In this document: positions 1-9,400 of the stretch, in pieces
Layout: each line of letters begins with the position of its first letter
Numbering within the stretch: the first letter of the stretch is position 1
Source: Apibacter raozihei
Lineage (GTDB): Bacteria; Bacteroidota; Bacteroidia; Flavobacteriales; Weeksellaceae
Reading direction: 5' to 3'
DNA length: 64,000 nucleotides
Assembly (NCBI RefSeq): GCF_004014855.1
Contig: NZ_CP034930.1
Span: forward strand, 186,001 to 250,000
Notes under the pieces: model-generated
Told to the model about the DNA's origin: nothing
Databases searched by the model: none
What the model saw: only the letters and a program-made list of their open reading frames with translations
Program-made: the position numbers and the translations under genes

Positions 1-1
1 T

Positions 2-739
2 TATAAAGCGGACATGATCGCTGATTTGCATAACGTATTAAGAACTAAAATTTTAAAATTTTTCCTTACATTCTCTGTGAAAAAAATAGCTACACTTAAC
101 AAAGGAAGAAAGGAAAAGAAAAAATTAATACAAAAAAATAATAAAACTCTCAAACCTTTGCGACAAATGTCCGAGAGATATGCAGATGTTTTTCGTGAAC
201 TTGGTTTTAAAATTCGTTTATCCCACCAATTATCCAGCCAAAATAGTAAATCTTGCCGTATTATAGGTATTGCTCCTTTTGCTAATTACAAAGAAAAAAT
301 GTTTCCATTGAAAAAAATGGAAGAACTGTGTCTTCATTTAGCAAATAATAATTACACCATTTTATTGTTCGGCGGAGGAAAAGAAGAAATCAAAATTTTA
401 AATTCATGGGAAAATCTTAATTCTAATATACAATCTATAGCTGGAAAAAAAAGTCTGGACGAAGAAATAAAGTTAATTCAAACACTACCACTAATGATTA
501 GCATGGATTCAGCAAATATGCATATAGCCTCACTGGCAGGCACACGCGTAATTTCCATCTGGGGAGCAACGCACCCTTTTGCCGGATTTTTAGGTTACGG
601 ACAGAAAGAAGATGATTGTGTGCAACTTAATACTCTTACCTGCAGACCTTGTTCAATATTTGGGAATAAACCTTGCTATAGAAAAGATTGGGCGTGCATG
701 AATAACTTAGCTATTCAGGATATTTTATCTAAAATATAA
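2..739 (+). CDS. Glycosyltransferase family 9 (heptosyltransferase-like), 5' end outside window
   Basis: Probable family 9 glycosyltransferase, which transfers heptose or a related sugar onto the lipopolysaccharide core at the inner membrane. The reading frame is open to the window edge: before the first ATG at 14 the codons read Y-K-A-D, and the following MIADLHNVLRT matches the DLHNxxRT segment inside this family, so the gene starts upstream and about one third of the protein is missing. The C-terminal half shows the family's donor-site pattern: a GGGKEE loop, then DSANMHIASLAG and IWGATHP followed by GFLGYGQ. Cysteines near the C-terminus (LTCRPCS, KPCY) are typical of Bacteroidota members. 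It ends 18 bp before a convergent acetyltransferase gene. The family call is firm; the acceptor sugar is unknown. Confidence 0.85.
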   Translation, partial: YKADMIADLHNVLRTKILKFFLTFSVKKIATLNKGRKEKKKLIQKNNKTLKPLRQMSERYADVFRELGFKIRLSHQLSSQNSKSCRIIGIAPFANYKEKMFPLKKMEELCLHLANNNYTILLFGGGKEEIKILNSWENLNSNIQSIAGKKSLDEEIKLIQTLPLMISMDSANMHIASLAGTRVISIWGATHPFAGFLGYGQKEDDCVQLNTLTCRPCSIFGNKPCYRKDWACMNNLAIQDILSKI

Positions 740-757
740 ACACTTACCCAACTTAAT

Positions 758-1330
758 CTATTTTCTATTGTTTTTTGTATTATAAAAGCTGATCACCTCA
801 GAGGGATTAAATGTAAAGATTTGATAAACTTTTTCATCAAATATAAAACTACCAGATTCATTCATGGGATAATGCCTATGAATTTGTAACGACTTCTCAT
901 TATTTTTTTCAACAAAAGCTGCTCCTAATACAAAATCATTTTCAAGGGTTAAACATATATGGGTTAAAAGTAAAGTAAGAATCCCTCTTCCCCTGTAACT
1001 ACGTTTAATTGCAGCCGGTCCATATAAAAATATTTGTTCTTTATTCACTCGTGGGAATATATCTACTACCGACTTATATAACTCTCCTGCGGGTCCATTT
1101 TTAATAACTCCACCTTTGGATACAAGAACTACACCTGCTATTTCCCCAAAACTCTTTGCTACATAAACTCCTAAACCTTTAATAAATTTTAAAAGTAAAT
1201 CTTCATTAATTTTACCTTGAACAAAACCTTGCTTCTTTCTTTCTTCTTCGGATAAATCGCTTCCTTTTGCTTCATCTAAAATACTAAGAATTTCTTTTAT
1301 ATCTTCCTGAACTGCTTTTTCTATTTTCAT
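758..1330 (-). CDS. GNAT family N-acetyltransferase
   Basis: Predicted acetyl-CoA-dependent N-acetyltransferase of 190 residues, a normal length for one GNAT domain. The N-terminus MKIEKAVQEDIKEILSI is the classic beta1-alpha1 opening of the fold. The acetyl-CoA loop (motif A, Q/RxxGxG/A) is seen as SYRGRGILTLLL near residues 110-120, preceded by the strand IFLYGPAAI. The substrate cannot be read from the sequence. The gene is convergent with the glycosyltransferase and divergent from the pyruvate dehydrogenase gene, with a 237-bp AT-rich intergenic region between the two starts. Membership of GNAT is likely; a housekeeping or antibiotic-modifying role is not indicated. Confidence 0.8.
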   Translation of the reverse strand: MKIEKAVQEDIKEILSILDEAKGSDLSEEERKKQGFVQGKINEDLLLKFIKGLGVYVAKSFGEIAGVVLVSKGGVIKNGPAGELYKSVVDIFPRVNKEQIFLYGPAAIKRSYRGRGILTLLLTHICLTLENDFVLGAAFVEKNNEKSLQIHRHYPMNESGSFIFDEKVYQIFTFNPSEVISFYNTKNNRK

Positions 1331-1518
1331 AATTATTTTTCTTCCATATAAATTTATTAAATAATTAGTTTATAAACTCGGAAAAATTCAATAATTAATT
1401 GAACGATAATTTTGTATACTGCAAAATCAGGCTTTATTTAACCCAATAATTAATAATGATTTAACTCTATTACATTATGTCATATTTACAAAAAAGATGT
1501 TATTTTAACAGAGCCTAA

Positions 1519-1547
1519 TTTGAATATATAAAAAATTTGTACTTTTG
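1519..1547 (+). promoter_or_regulatory. Bacteroidota-type promoter for pdhB
   Basis: TTTG at 1519-1522 and TACTTTTG at 1540-1547 are separated by 17 bp. This fits the sigma-ABfr consensus of Bacteroidota (TTTG, about 19 bp, TAnnTTTG). The pdhB ATG follows 20 bp after the -7 box. It is the best-matched promoter in the window. Confidence 0.7.
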
Positions 1548-1567
1548 CATTATTAATTATACAGAAA

Positions 1568-2548
1568 ATGAAGGAAGTTCAGTTTAGACAAGCAATATGT
1601 GAAGCCATGAGCGAAGAAATGAGAAGAGATCCTTCCATTTATTTAATTGGTGAAGAAGTCGCAAATTATAATGGAGCTTACAAAGCTTCAAAAGGTATGT
1701 TAGACGAATTTGGTCCCAAAAGAATTATTGACTCCCCTATCGCTGAAGGCGGATTTTCAGGAATAAGTGTGGGTGCAGCAATGAATGGATGCAGACCTAT
1801 CGTAGAATACATGACTTTTAACTTTTCATTGGTTGCTATAGATCAGATTATTAATAACGCAGCTAAAATATACCAAATGACCGGAGGACAATGGAATGTA
1901 CCTATTGTATTTCGTGGTCCTACAGCCTCAGCTGGTCAATTAGGAGCAACTCACTCTCAGGCATTTGAAAGTTGGTTTGCCAACTGCCCTGGGTTAAAAG
2001 TGATAGTACCATCAAATCCTTATGATGCTAAAGGTTTATTAAAATCAGCAATACGAGATAACGATCCAGTTATTTTTATGGAATCTGAACAGATGTATGG
2101 AGATAAAATGGAAATTCCTGAGGATGAATATTTAATTCCTATAGGAGTTGCAGATATCAAAAAAGAAGGATCAGACGTTACTATAGTCTCTTTTGGAAAA
2201 ATTATGAAAGTTGCTCTACAAGCAGCAGAAGAATTAGAAAAAGAAGGTATTAAAGCTGAGGTAATTGATTTAAGAACAGTACGTCCTTTAGATTATAACA
2301 CAATAATAAATTCAGTTAAAAAAACCAATCGTTTAGTATTATTGATTGAAGAATGGCCTTTTGCTTCTGTTGCCAGTGAAATTGCATATATGGTACAACA
2401 AAAAGCATTTGACTATCTAGATGCACCTATTAAAAGAATTACAACCGCGGATACCTCGGCGCCTTATTCGGCCGCCTTATTCACTCACTGGTACCCTAAC
2501 GCATCTCAAGTTACTAAAGCAGTAAAAGATTCTATGTATAAAAAATAA
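1568..2548 (+). CDS. pdhB: Pyruvate dehydrogenase E1 component, beta subunit
   Basis: Beta subunit of the thiamine-diphosphate-dependent E1 of pyruvate dehydrogenase, which decarboxylates pyruvate for acetyl-CoA formation. The 326-residue length is typical of a separate E1-beta chain. The start MKEVQFRQAICEAMSEEM, the Glu-bearing GEEVANYNGAYKASKG and DSPIAEGGFSGISVGAAMNG segments, and the C-terminal transketolase domain (GSDVTIVSFGKIM, IDLRTVRPLD) are all present. The alpha subunit is not adjacent here, so E1-alpha must be encoded elsewhere or the complex genes are split. A promoter of the local type lies just upstream and a hairpin with a T-run follows the gene, so it appears monocistronic. 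Confidence 0.93.
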   Translation: MKEVQFRQAICEAMSEEMRRDPSIYLIGEEVANYNGAYKASKGMLDEFGPKRIIDSPIAEGGFSGISVGAAMNGCRPIVEYMTFNFSLVAIDQIINNAAKIYQMTGGQWNVPIVFRGPTASAGQLGATHSQAFESWFANCPGLKVIVPSNPYDAKGLLKSAIRDNDPVIFMESEQMYGDKMEIPEDEYLIPIGVADIKKEGSDVTIVSFGKIMKVALQAAEELEKEGIKAEVIDLRTVRPLDYNTIINSVKKTNRLVLLIEEWPFASVASEIAYMVQQKAFDYLDAPIKRITTADTSAPYSAALFTHWYPNASQVTKAVKDSMYKK

Positions 2549-2619
2549 TTATTTTTATATAACAAATAGCAATCTATTTAATAAAAAATATCAAGTTTAT
2601 ATTAATAAATTTGTGAAGA

Positions 2620-2667
2620 AATTAAGGTTTCAGTCAATTTAATGTAAAATTGGAACCTTAATTTTTT
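2620..2667 (+). terminator. Terminator after pdhB
   Basis: Inverted repeat AATTAAGGTT (2620-2629) and AACCTTAATT (2654-2663), with an inner CAATTT/AAATTG stem in the loop and a run of T to 2667. It lies between pdhB and clpX. It could act in the clpX leader if transcription starts further upstream. Confidence 0.65.
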
Positions 2668-2694
2668 ATAAATAATAACTTCATCCTAAAATTT

Positions 2695-3891
2695 ATGGAG
2701 GAAAAATGTACTTTCTGCGGAAGAAAAAAATCGGAAGTTCAACTATTGATAGCCGGACTAAATGGACATATTTGTGATGAATGTATTGAGCAGGCTCATA
2801 ACATTATCATACAAGAAGAAAATCATAAAAAACAAGACAAATTCGAACTTACAGTTAAAAAGCCTAAAGAAATTAAATCTTTCTTAGACGATTATGTAAT
2901 TGGGCAGGAAAAAGCAAAAAAAACTTTATCCGTAGCGGTATACAACCATTATAAAAGACTCTCACATTCCCTCGAACTCAATCGAGAGGTTGAAATTGAA
3001 AAATCAAATATATTAATGGTTGGAGAAACAGGAACCGGTAAAACTTTATTAGCTAAATCAATAGCCAAACTCCTTGATGTACCTTTTACCATTGTTGATG
3101 CTACTGTACTAACTGAAGCTGGTTATGTCGGAGAAGATGTAGAGAGTATTCTTACCCGTTTACTTCAAGCCGCAGACTACGATGTTGATCGTGCTGAACA
3201 AGGGATCGTTTTTATTGATGAAATTGATAAAATAAGTCGTAAAAGCGACAATCCGAGCATAACCCGAGATGTTTCTGGAGAAGGTGTTCAGCAAGCCTTG
3301 CTGAAACTTTTAGAAGGAAGTATTATTAATGTACCGCCACAGGGAGGTAGAAAGCATCCCGATCAAAAATATATTCAGGTAAATACACAAAATATTTTAT
3401 TTGTTGCCGGAGGTGCTTTTTCAGGTGTGGATAGAATTATATCCAACCGATTAAATAAAAACACAATCGGATTCGGAAAAGACAGTGAAGAAAAATTAGA
3501 GCAGGAATTAATTTTATCTAAAGTTAATTCTTTGGATTTAAAAACTTTTGGATTAATTCCAGAACTTTTAGGTCGTTTTCCGGTTATAACACATTTAGAA
3601 CCTTTGGATGACGATGCCATGCTGGAAATTCTCACAAAACCAAAAAATGCAATTATAAAACAATATCAGGAATTATTTTCTTTAGATAACATTTCATTAA
3701 CTTTAGATGATGACGTATTAAAAGAAATAGTTAAAGAAACCAGAAATTTAGGTTTAGGAGCAAGGGGCTTACGAAGCATTGCAGAAAATCTATTTTCTCA
3801 AATTAGCTATAACATTGACGAATATTACGGAGAACTTAATATTGACATGGAAAAATACGTTACACTCATGAAACACAAGAAAATAAAATAA
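2695..3891 (+). CDS. clpX: ATP-dependent Clp protease ATP-binding subunit ClpX
   Basis: AAA+ unfoldase that feeds substrates to the ClpP peptidase in the cytoplasm. It has 398 residues, the usual ClpX size. The N-terminal zinc-binding domain is intact, with CxxC pairs at residues 5/8 and 27/30. The AAA+ module has Walker A GETGTGKT near residue 110, Walker B FIDEIDKI, a GYVGEDVE pore loop, the ClpP-contact IGF loop (KNTIGFGK), and a sensor-2 region at GLGARGLR. clpP is not adjacent here, unlike in many bacteria. The start MEEKCTFC is set by the zinc domain. Confidence 0.96.
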   Translation: MEEKCTFCGRKKSEVQLLIAGLNGHICDECIEQAHNIIIQEENHKKQDKFELTVKKPKEIKSFLDDYVIGQEKAKKTLSVAVYNHYKRLSHSLELNREVEIEKSNILMVGETGTGKTLLAKSIAKLLDVPFTIVDATVLTEAGYVGEDVESILTRLLQAADYDVDRAEQGIVFIDEIDKISRKSDNPSITRDVSGEGVQQALLKLLEGSIINVPPQGGRKHPDQKYIQVNTQNILFVAGGAFSGVDRIISNRLNKNTIGFGKDSEEKLEQELILSKVNSLDLKTFGLIPELLGRFPVITHLEPLDDDAMLEILTKPKNAIIKQYQELFSLDNISLTLDDDVLKEIVKETRNLGLGARGLRSIAENLFSQISYNIDEYYGELNIDMEKYVTLMKHKKIK

Positions 3892-3922
3892 TTGATTTTT
3901 TATTATTTAATAAATTTTTATG

Positions 3923-3930
3923 TATATTTG
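3923..3930 (+). promoter_or_regulatory. -7 box (TATATTTG) upstream of the T9SS surface protein gene
   Basis: TATATTTG matches TAnnTTTG exactly and lies 48 bp before the ATG at 3979. No clear -33 TTTG at the expected spacing was found, so this is a candidate only. Confidence 0.45.
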
Positions 3931-3978
3931 CACCGACTAGTATATTTATTTATCATTCAACTATTAAATGCTTAATCA

Positions 3979-6048
3979 ATGAAAATGAAATTTATACCCT
4001 TACTTCTTGTATTAGGTTTAGCAACAGCTAACTCACAGATAACCACAGCTTCAGGAGCTCAGGTATATGTGAGTACGGGAACTTTAGTATATAGTACTGG
4101 AGATATCACCGTAAAAAGCGGGACAACAAAATTCCTAAACAAAGGAAACGTAAAAATTGGGAAACTTGGAGATGCGACAACTGGAACTTATAAAGCTGAC
4201 AGTGACGTAGGAGAAAATATTTTTATATTATCTTATGATGATGTTGATCAGTATGGACAATTAATCATCGAATCTGGTAATGCAGCCTCAGGTAAAATTA
4301 CAAAACAGTACAATTTAAATATTAATAATCCCGGAGGTACAAATGTATATTTTGGTTCTCCTTTTGATGGATATTCTTCAGCAAATTTACTTAGTGACTT
4401 GACCAATAAGGATAAAACATCAATAGGTGATTTATCGAAATATGCATGTGTAGCCCTAAGTTGTAATCCTAGAGATTATATTAATTACCCTGTATTAGAA
4501 TGGAGTAACACAAATTTAAGTTTTGATCCTTCACCGGTAACAACAAATAATCAAATAGTTTTTACCCCCTCAAAATTCTACCTTTTTAGAAAAGGTAACA
4601 ATGCTGTATTTCCTGCTACTATAGATTTTACAACACTAAAATCTTTTACCGGAACTCCATTTGTATCAAGCACTACTGCTCCTGAAATAAAATTTCAAAA
4701 AAGAACTATTAAAATTGGAGATAATTCAAGAAATGCGTATAGAGTTAAATATTATACCTATTTGTCAGATCCGGGAGCTACTAGTATAACCAGTTTCCTT
4801 GCTTCAACAACAGAAGCAGCATTAAGTGCAGCCGGTTTCGGAGATTATACATATCAATTGACCAATCCTTACACATCCAATCTTAATCTTAAAACATTAA
4901 CTAATAATTATACTAATATTCAAGCAATTTCCAGTTATAGAAGTATAACTAAAGGAGGTCTTGAAAAAACAAGATATACTGGACAATTATTGATAGCTAC
5001 AGTAGCTGGAGCTGGTACAACAGCTGCTACATTAGTGGGTAATTCCGTTTTAGAAATTATTCCGCCTATGACCAATTTTGAAATAAAAGCAACTTCTGAC
5101 GCTGCGGGAACCTCTATTAAATTTGATACTTCTACAAGCCACAAAGTTTTTGATATTAGTAGCTATTTCACAGAGGCTACCAAACCGGATCCAGCTCAAG
5201 AAACATCCTCAAGATCAATGATCAGTGCAAAATCTGTAGATTCTGAATTTACTGGATACCAATTAAATTTACAGTTATTGAATAGTAACCAAAATGAATT
5301 TATAAGCAATACCTTTGTTTTTGCATCCCCAACTACACCTACAGGTGCATTGAATGAAGTTGAGGCTTTAAATTTAGATGTGAGTTCTAATACCACTGGA
5401 GTATATACAATTCCTGAAGCCGTAACTGGTGGACCAGATCCTAATAATAGTAACACGATGCTTTACATTAACGCAATTAATACTGATGCTGCTAAAGTTG
5501 CTATACCTTTAGGAATTAACATCGCTGCTAACGATAAAGATGTTAATTATACTTTTAAAGCAGATTTAACAGAAGGAGGAAGAAAATTATCCAGTAAAAG
5601 TGTAAACTTTAGTAACCCTTCAGCTAAGTATTTCATTCATGATAAAAAGACTGGCTCAGTTACGGAATTATCACAAGATTTTATATATCCGGTAAAAATT
5701 GAAGATGATGAATATACTACTGTAAATAAAGACGGTTCTAAAACAATTAGCAGATATGAATTATTTTGGAGAGAAGTCGGAACAATGGGTACAGATGATA
5801 TAAACTCAATAGATGGTGTGACTAACGTATATAAATCTGGAAGTGACTATAAAATACGTTTTAACAAAAACTGGAATAAGGCAGATGTTACCGTATTCAA
5901 CGTTGTAGGTCAGCTTATTTCATCAGAAAAAAATATTAACGCTCAAGATGATTATTTACTACCAATCAAAGGTTCTTCATCAACCATGTATATTATTAAA
6001 ATAGCTAATGATAAGGGTGAAACAGTAACCAAAAAAATTGTAAAGTAA
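3979..6048 (+). CDS. Secreted surface protein with type A T9SS C-terminal sorting domain
   Basis: Large exported protein (689 residues) of unknown specific role. An N-terminal signal peptide (MKMKFIPLLLVLGLATANSQ) is followed by a long Ser/Thr/Asn-rich extracellular region with beta-strand character and no recognisable enzyme motif. The last ~75 residues form a type A T9SS sorting domain: VTVFNVVGQLISSE, then MYIIKIANDKGE and the basic end KKIVK. The protein should therefore cross the inner membrane by Sec and the outer membrane by T9SS and stay on the cell surface. Residues 145-160 include a Cys pair (CVALSC) that could form a disulfide. A small membrane protein gene follows 21 bp later and is probably cotranscribed. 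Adhesin-like function is a guess. Confidence 0.82.
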   Translation: MKMKFIPLLLVLGLATANSQITTASGAQVYVSTGTLVYSTGDITVKSGTTKFLNKGNVKIGKLGDATTGTYKADSDVGENIFILSYDDVDQYGQLIIESGNAASGKITKQYNLNINNPGGTNVYFGSPFDGYSSANLLSDLTNKDKTSIGDLSKYACVALSCNPRDYINYPVLEWSNTNLSFDPSPVTTNNQIVFTPSKFYLFRKGNNAVFPATIDFTTLKSFTGTPFVSSTTAPEIKFQKRTIKIGDNSRNAYRVKYYTYLSDPGATSITSFLASTTEAALSAAGFGDYTYQLTNPYTSNLNLKTLTNNYTNIQAISSYRSITKGGLEKTRYTGQLLIATVAGAGTTAATLVGNSVLEIIPPMTNFEIKATSDAAGTSIKFDTSTSHKVFDISSYFTEATKPDPAQETSSRSMISAKSVDSEFTGYQLNLQLLNSNQNEFISNTFVFASPTTPTGALNEVEALNLDVSSNTTGVYTIPEAVTGGPDPNNSNTMLYINAINTDAAKVAIPLGINIAANDKDVNYTFKADLTEGGRKLSSKSVNFSNPSAKYFIHDKKTGSVTELSQDFIYPVKIEDDEYTTVNKDGSKTISRYELFWREVGTMGTDDINSIDGVTNVYKSGSDYKIRFNKNWNKADVTVFNVVGQLISSEKNINAQDDYLLPIKGSSSTMYIIKIANDKGETVTKKIVK

Positions 6049-6069
6049 TAATAAAATTTATTAGAAAAA

Positions 6070-6318
6070 ATGAAAAAATTATTTGCCGTAATATTCTTGA
6101 CATTAATATATACCCAATCGTTTGCTTTTAATATTTTACAGACAACAATAGAAACTCAAGATGCTCCACCAGCTCCAGGAATTAGTCCTTTTGGTGCAGG
6201 AGATCCGGGAACACCCGAAGATCAAACTCCTATTAATTTTATTGTTCCTTTTTTAATTATAAGTGTTATAGCATTATCAGTATATATAGTTAGAAAGAAT
6301 AAAACAAAAACTATATAA
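6070..6318 (+). CDS. Small exported protein with C-terminal membrane anchor (tripartite sorting-like tail)
   Basis: An 82-residue protein with a signal peptide (cleavage near SFAF), a short Pro/Gly-rich spacer (APPAPGISPFGAGDPGTPE), a single C-terminal hydrophobic helix (INFIVPFLIISVIALSVYI) and a basic tail (VRKNKTKTI). This spacer-helix-basic arrangement resembles C-terminal sorting signals that are cut by intramembrane transpeptidases of the exosortase or rhombosortase type. No such enzyme is in the window. The gene lies 21 bp after the T9SS surface protein and before a strong terminator, so the two form a likely operon. Function unknown; the tail may simply be a membrane anchor. Confidence 0.7.
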   Translation: MKKLFAVIFLTLIYTQSFAFNILQTTIETQDAPPAPGISPFGAGDPGTPEDQTPINFIVPFLIISVIALSVYIVRKNKTKTI

Positions 6319-6342
6319 TTAAATATAAAAAATTCATAAATT

Positions 6343-6372
6343 AGCCTTGTTATAATTTAACAAGGCTTTTTT
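6343..6372 (+). terminator. Terminator directly abutting the tlpA-like start codon
   Basis: Arms AGCCTTGTTA (6343-6352) and TAACAAGGCT (6358-6367) with a 5-nt loop, then a T-run ending at 6372. The ATG of the next gene is at 6373, so the hairpin fills the space where a ribosome site would be. Confidence 0.8.
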
Positions 6373-7680
6373 ATGAAAAAAATTTTAATTTTAAGCTTGC
6401 TAATAAGTTCTTTATTACAAGCTCAGTTTACGTTCAAAGGAACTATAAATAATTATCCCAATCAAAGAGTGGTAGTTAAAATAGCAAAAGCCTTTGATGA
6501 ATTTTTAATTGGAAACTACACAACAGATACTTCAGGTTCTTTTTCTGTGTCAATAAAAGAAAAATATATAGGTATAATATCTATTTCTTTATTAGATGCA
6601 GTAAAAACTTATTCATTTATATCAGACAACACACCCATAAGTTTTATAGCTACTCTTAATCAGGACAATAACTTAGTATTAAATTCACCTGGTAATGAAG
6701 TTAACCGTATCTATCAGGAATATCAAATCTATAGTACAAAAAAAGACGCAGTATTACCTCAACTACAAAGTATTCAAAATTTTTATAAATCTACAGATCT
6801 TTTCTATATGCCTCTTATTAAAGAAATTTCTTCAATAATTACGCTAAAAGAACCTGATACATCAGCCTATCCATTTCTTACCTATTATATTTCGGCAGAA
6901 AATATGATAAAATCAACCGAAGCTGATGATTCTAGCAAAAATATGAATATCATAATTGACTATCTGAAAAATGCAGGTGAAGAATTCGAAACTTTTGGAA
7001 TCGGACGTTCATTATTACTTAATTATCTACGAGCAACAACAGCTAATACTTCCACGCAACAACAGTGGGAAAGCAATGTTGATACCGGTATTCAAAAATT
7101 ATTGGATGAAGTAGGTGAAGACACTAGCAGAGGACAAGAAGTGCTATCTGCAACCATAAATTTACTCAATGCATATGGTTTTACAAAACTAGCTAATAAG
7201 TTTTTAAGCAGAGCTGAAACCCTGACGTGTGAAATAAGTCCAGACTTAAAAGAAACTATAAATAAGAACAATACCATCAAGGAAGGAAAATTAATACCAA
7301 ACGTTACGTTTACTCACAAACTAAATGGAAAATATTCTTCGTTATATGATGTAAAAGCAAAATACAAATTAATCATGGTATGGGCATCATGGTGCAGTCA
7401 TTGCCAACAAGAATTACCTTACGTGAAACAATTTTACGAAAACTTTAAAAAGGCGGGTGGAGAAATAGTAGGTTTGTCAACAGATTTTGATAAAGAATCT
7501 TACGAAAATGTTATTAAAGATTTACCTTGGTTAAACGATTCCGACCTGTTATATTGGGATAGCAAATTTGCGAAAGAACTTAACGTAACCGGTACTCCTA
7601 CTCTATTTTTAGTAGATCAAAATAATAAAATACTTAAAATATCAGCAAAAATATCAGATATAAATAACTTAATTAAATAA
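6373..7680 (+). CDS. TlpA-like thiol-disulfide oxidoreductase, exported
   Basis: Exported redox protein of 435 residues. A signal peptide (MKKILILSLLISSLLQAQ) is followed by an N-terminal DUF4369-like beta domain (FTFKGTINNYPNQRVVV) and a helical middle. The C-terminal thioredoxin fold of the TlpA/AhpC-TSA type has the active site WASWCSHCQQELPYV (CSHC) near residue 340 and the cis-proline loop VTGTPTLFLVD. It likely reduces or forms disulfides of envelope proteins. The start codon directly follows the T-run of a terminator; the signal peptide leaves no better start downstream. pruA begins 9 bp after its stop, suggesting readthrough into an unrelated pathway gene. Confidence 0.85.
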   Translation: MKKILILSLLISSLLQAQFTFKGTINNYPNQRVVVKIAKAFDEFLIGNYTTDTSGSFSVSIKEKYIGIISISLLDAVKTYSFISDNTPISFIATLNQDNNLVLNSPGNEVNRIYQEYQIYSTKKDAVLPQLQSIQNFYKSTDLFYMPLIKEISSIITLKEPDTSAYPFLTYYISAENMIKSTEADDSSKNMNIIIDYLKNAGEEFETFGIGRSLLLNYLRATTANTSTQQQWESNVDTGIQKLLDEVGEDTSRGQEVLSATINLLNAYGFTKLANKFLSRAETLTCEISPDLKETINKNNTIKEGKLIPNVTFTHKLNGKYSSLYDVKAKYKLIMVWASWCSHCQQELPYVKQFYENFKKAGGEIVGLSTDFDKESYENVIKDLPWLNDSDLLYWDSKFAKELNVTGTPTLFLVDQNNKILKISAKISDINNLIK

Positions 7681-7689
7681 TATTAACAT

Positions 7690-9318
7690 ATGTCAACAGG
7701 AATTTTCGTAGTACCTACCCCTCATAATGAGCCTGTAAGAGCTTACGCTTCCGGTTCTAAAGAACGAGAGTCACTATTAAAAACTTACAAAGAGTTATAC
7801 AACCAGATTATTGAGATCCCTCAATACGTTGGAGAAGAAAAAATTTTTTCTGGAAATAAAATTGAAATTACTCCACCTCATGATCATAAACATATAGTGG
7901 GAGTATACCATAAAGGAAAAGTTGAAGATATACAAAAAGCTATAGATGCTGCATTGGAAGCAAGAAAAAAGTGGTCTGCCATGCCATGGGAGCATAGAGC
8001 TACCATATTTTTAAAAGCTGCTGATCTTGCTGCTGGAAAATATCGTGATTTATTGAATGCTTCCACAATGATTGGACAATCAAAAAATATTTTTCAAGCG
8101 GAGATTGATTCTGCTTGTGAGTTGATAGACTTTTTAAGATTTAATACACATTTTATGTCTAAAATATATTCAGAACAACCTTGCTCCTCAGAAGGAATTT
8201 GGAATCGTTCAGAATACAGACCTCTTGAAGGATTTACCTATGCAGTGACACCATTCAACTTCACAGCCATTTCGATGAATCTTCCTACTTCTATGGCTCT
8301 TATGGGGAATGTGGTTATTTGGAAACCGTCAAACAAACAAATATATTCTGCTAAAATTATTATGGACATACTTGAGGAAGCAGGACTTCCTAAAGGTGTA
8401 ATTAATATGGTTATGGCTGATTCAGCGGAAACAACAAAACTTATATTATCTCATCCAGATTTTGCAGGAGTACACTTTACCGGTTCTACAAGAGTTTTCA
8501 ATAGCTTTTGGAATGAAATAGGTAATAATATAAATAATTATAAAACTTATCCTAGAATTGTAGGGGAAACCGGAGGTAAAGACTTTGTGCTTGCGCATGA
8601 AAGCGCTGAACCAGTAGCTTTAGCAACAGCTCTTGTTCGAGGTGCTTTTGAATATCAAGGACAAAAATGTTCAGCAGCATCCAGAGCTTATATTCCAAAA
8701 AGTTTGTGGAGTTCTGTAGAACAAAATATGAAATCCATGCTTAATGAAATTAAAATGGGATCTCCGGAAGATAATACTAACTTTGTTAATGCAGTTATAG
8801 ATCAGGGAGCCTACACAAAAATTAAGGGTTATATTGACCGTGCACAATCTTCGAACGAAGCTGAAGTAATTATCGGAGGAAAATGCGACGATAGCGTAGG
8901 ATATTTTATATCTCCAACTGTAATACTTGCCAGCAATCCACACTATGAAAGTATGGTTGAAGAAATATTCGGACCCGTTTTAACCATTTATGTTTATGAT
9001 GACAAAGAGTGGGATACTATATTTGAATTGGTAGATACCTCTACAGAATATTCTTTGACCGGATCTGTTTTTGCACAAGATAGATATGCTATTGTTCAGG
9101 CTTCAGAAGCTTTAAAAAATGCATCAGGTAACTTCTATATAAATGATAAACCAACCGGAGCAGTTGTTGGACAACAGCCATTCGGTGGGGCAAGAGGTTC
9201 GGGTACTAATGATAAAGCAGGTTCTTACATCAATCTTATTCGATGGGTATCTGCCAGAAGTATCAAAGAAACTTTAGTTCCTCCTGTAGACTATAAATAT
9301 CCGTTTTTAGAAAAATAA
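7690..9318 (+). CDS. pruA: L-glutamate gamma-semialdehyde (1-pyrroline-5-carboxylate) dehydrogenase
   Basis: NAD-dependent aldehyde dehydrogenase that oxidises glutamate semialdehyde (from 1-pyrroline-5-carboxylate) to glutamate, the second step of proline breakdown. The 542 residues match the stand-alone P5C dehydrogenase of eukaryotes and Bacteroidota rather than the bifunctional PutA. The motif VGETGGKD near residue 292 holds the general-base Glu, and GQKCSAASR near 326 the catalytic Cys. The family-typical ending FGGARGSGTNDKAG is present. The partner proline dehydrogenase is not in the window. A strong hairpin terminator follows. Confidence 0.94.
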   Translation: MSTGIFVVPTPHNEPVRAYASGSKERESLLKTYKELYNQIIEIPQYVGEEKIFSGNKIEITPPHDHKHIVGVYHKGKVEDIQKAIDAALEARKKWSAMPWEHRATIFLKAADLAAGKYRDLLNASTMIGQSKNIFQAEIDSACELIDFLRFNTHFMSKIYSEQPCSSEGIWNRSEYRPLEGFTYAVTPFNFTAISMNLPTSMALMGNVVIWKPSNKQIYSAKIIMDILEEAGLPKGVINMVMADSAETTKLILSHPDFAGVHFTGSTRVFNSFWNEIGNNINNYKTYPRIVGETGGKDFVLAHESAEPVALATALVRGAFEYQGQKCSAASRAYIPKSLWSSVEQNMKSMLNEIKMGSPEDNTNFVNAVIDQGAYTKIKGYIDRAQSSNEAEVIIGGKCDDSVGYFISPTVILASNPHYESMVEEIFGPVLTIYVYDDKEWDTIFELVDTSTEYSLTGSVFAQDRYAIVQASEALKNASGNFYINDKPTGAVVGQQPFGGARGSGTNDKAGSYINLIRWVSARSIKETLVPPVDYKYPFLEK

Positions 9319-9349
9319 GCTAAGATATTTTTTATATACAAAAATGCAG

Positions 9350-9388
9350 AATCGGGTTTTTATAAGTTTATAAAAACCCGATTTTTCA
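9350..9388 (+). terminator. Strong terminator after pruA
   Basis: Perfect 16-bp arms, AATCGGGTTTTTATAA (9350-9365) and its complement (9368-9383), followed by T residues. It overlaps the region immediately upstream of the recG -7 box. Confidence 0.85.
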
Positions 9389-9396
9389 TATTTTTG
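9389..9396 (+). promoter_or_regulatory. -7 box (TATTTTTG) five bases before recG
   Basis: TATTTTTG matches TAnnTTTG, with the recG ATG at 9401. If used, transcription would begin at or almost at the start codon. The expected -33 region would fall inside the pruA terminator. Confidence 0.45.
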
Positions 9397-9400
9397 CATT

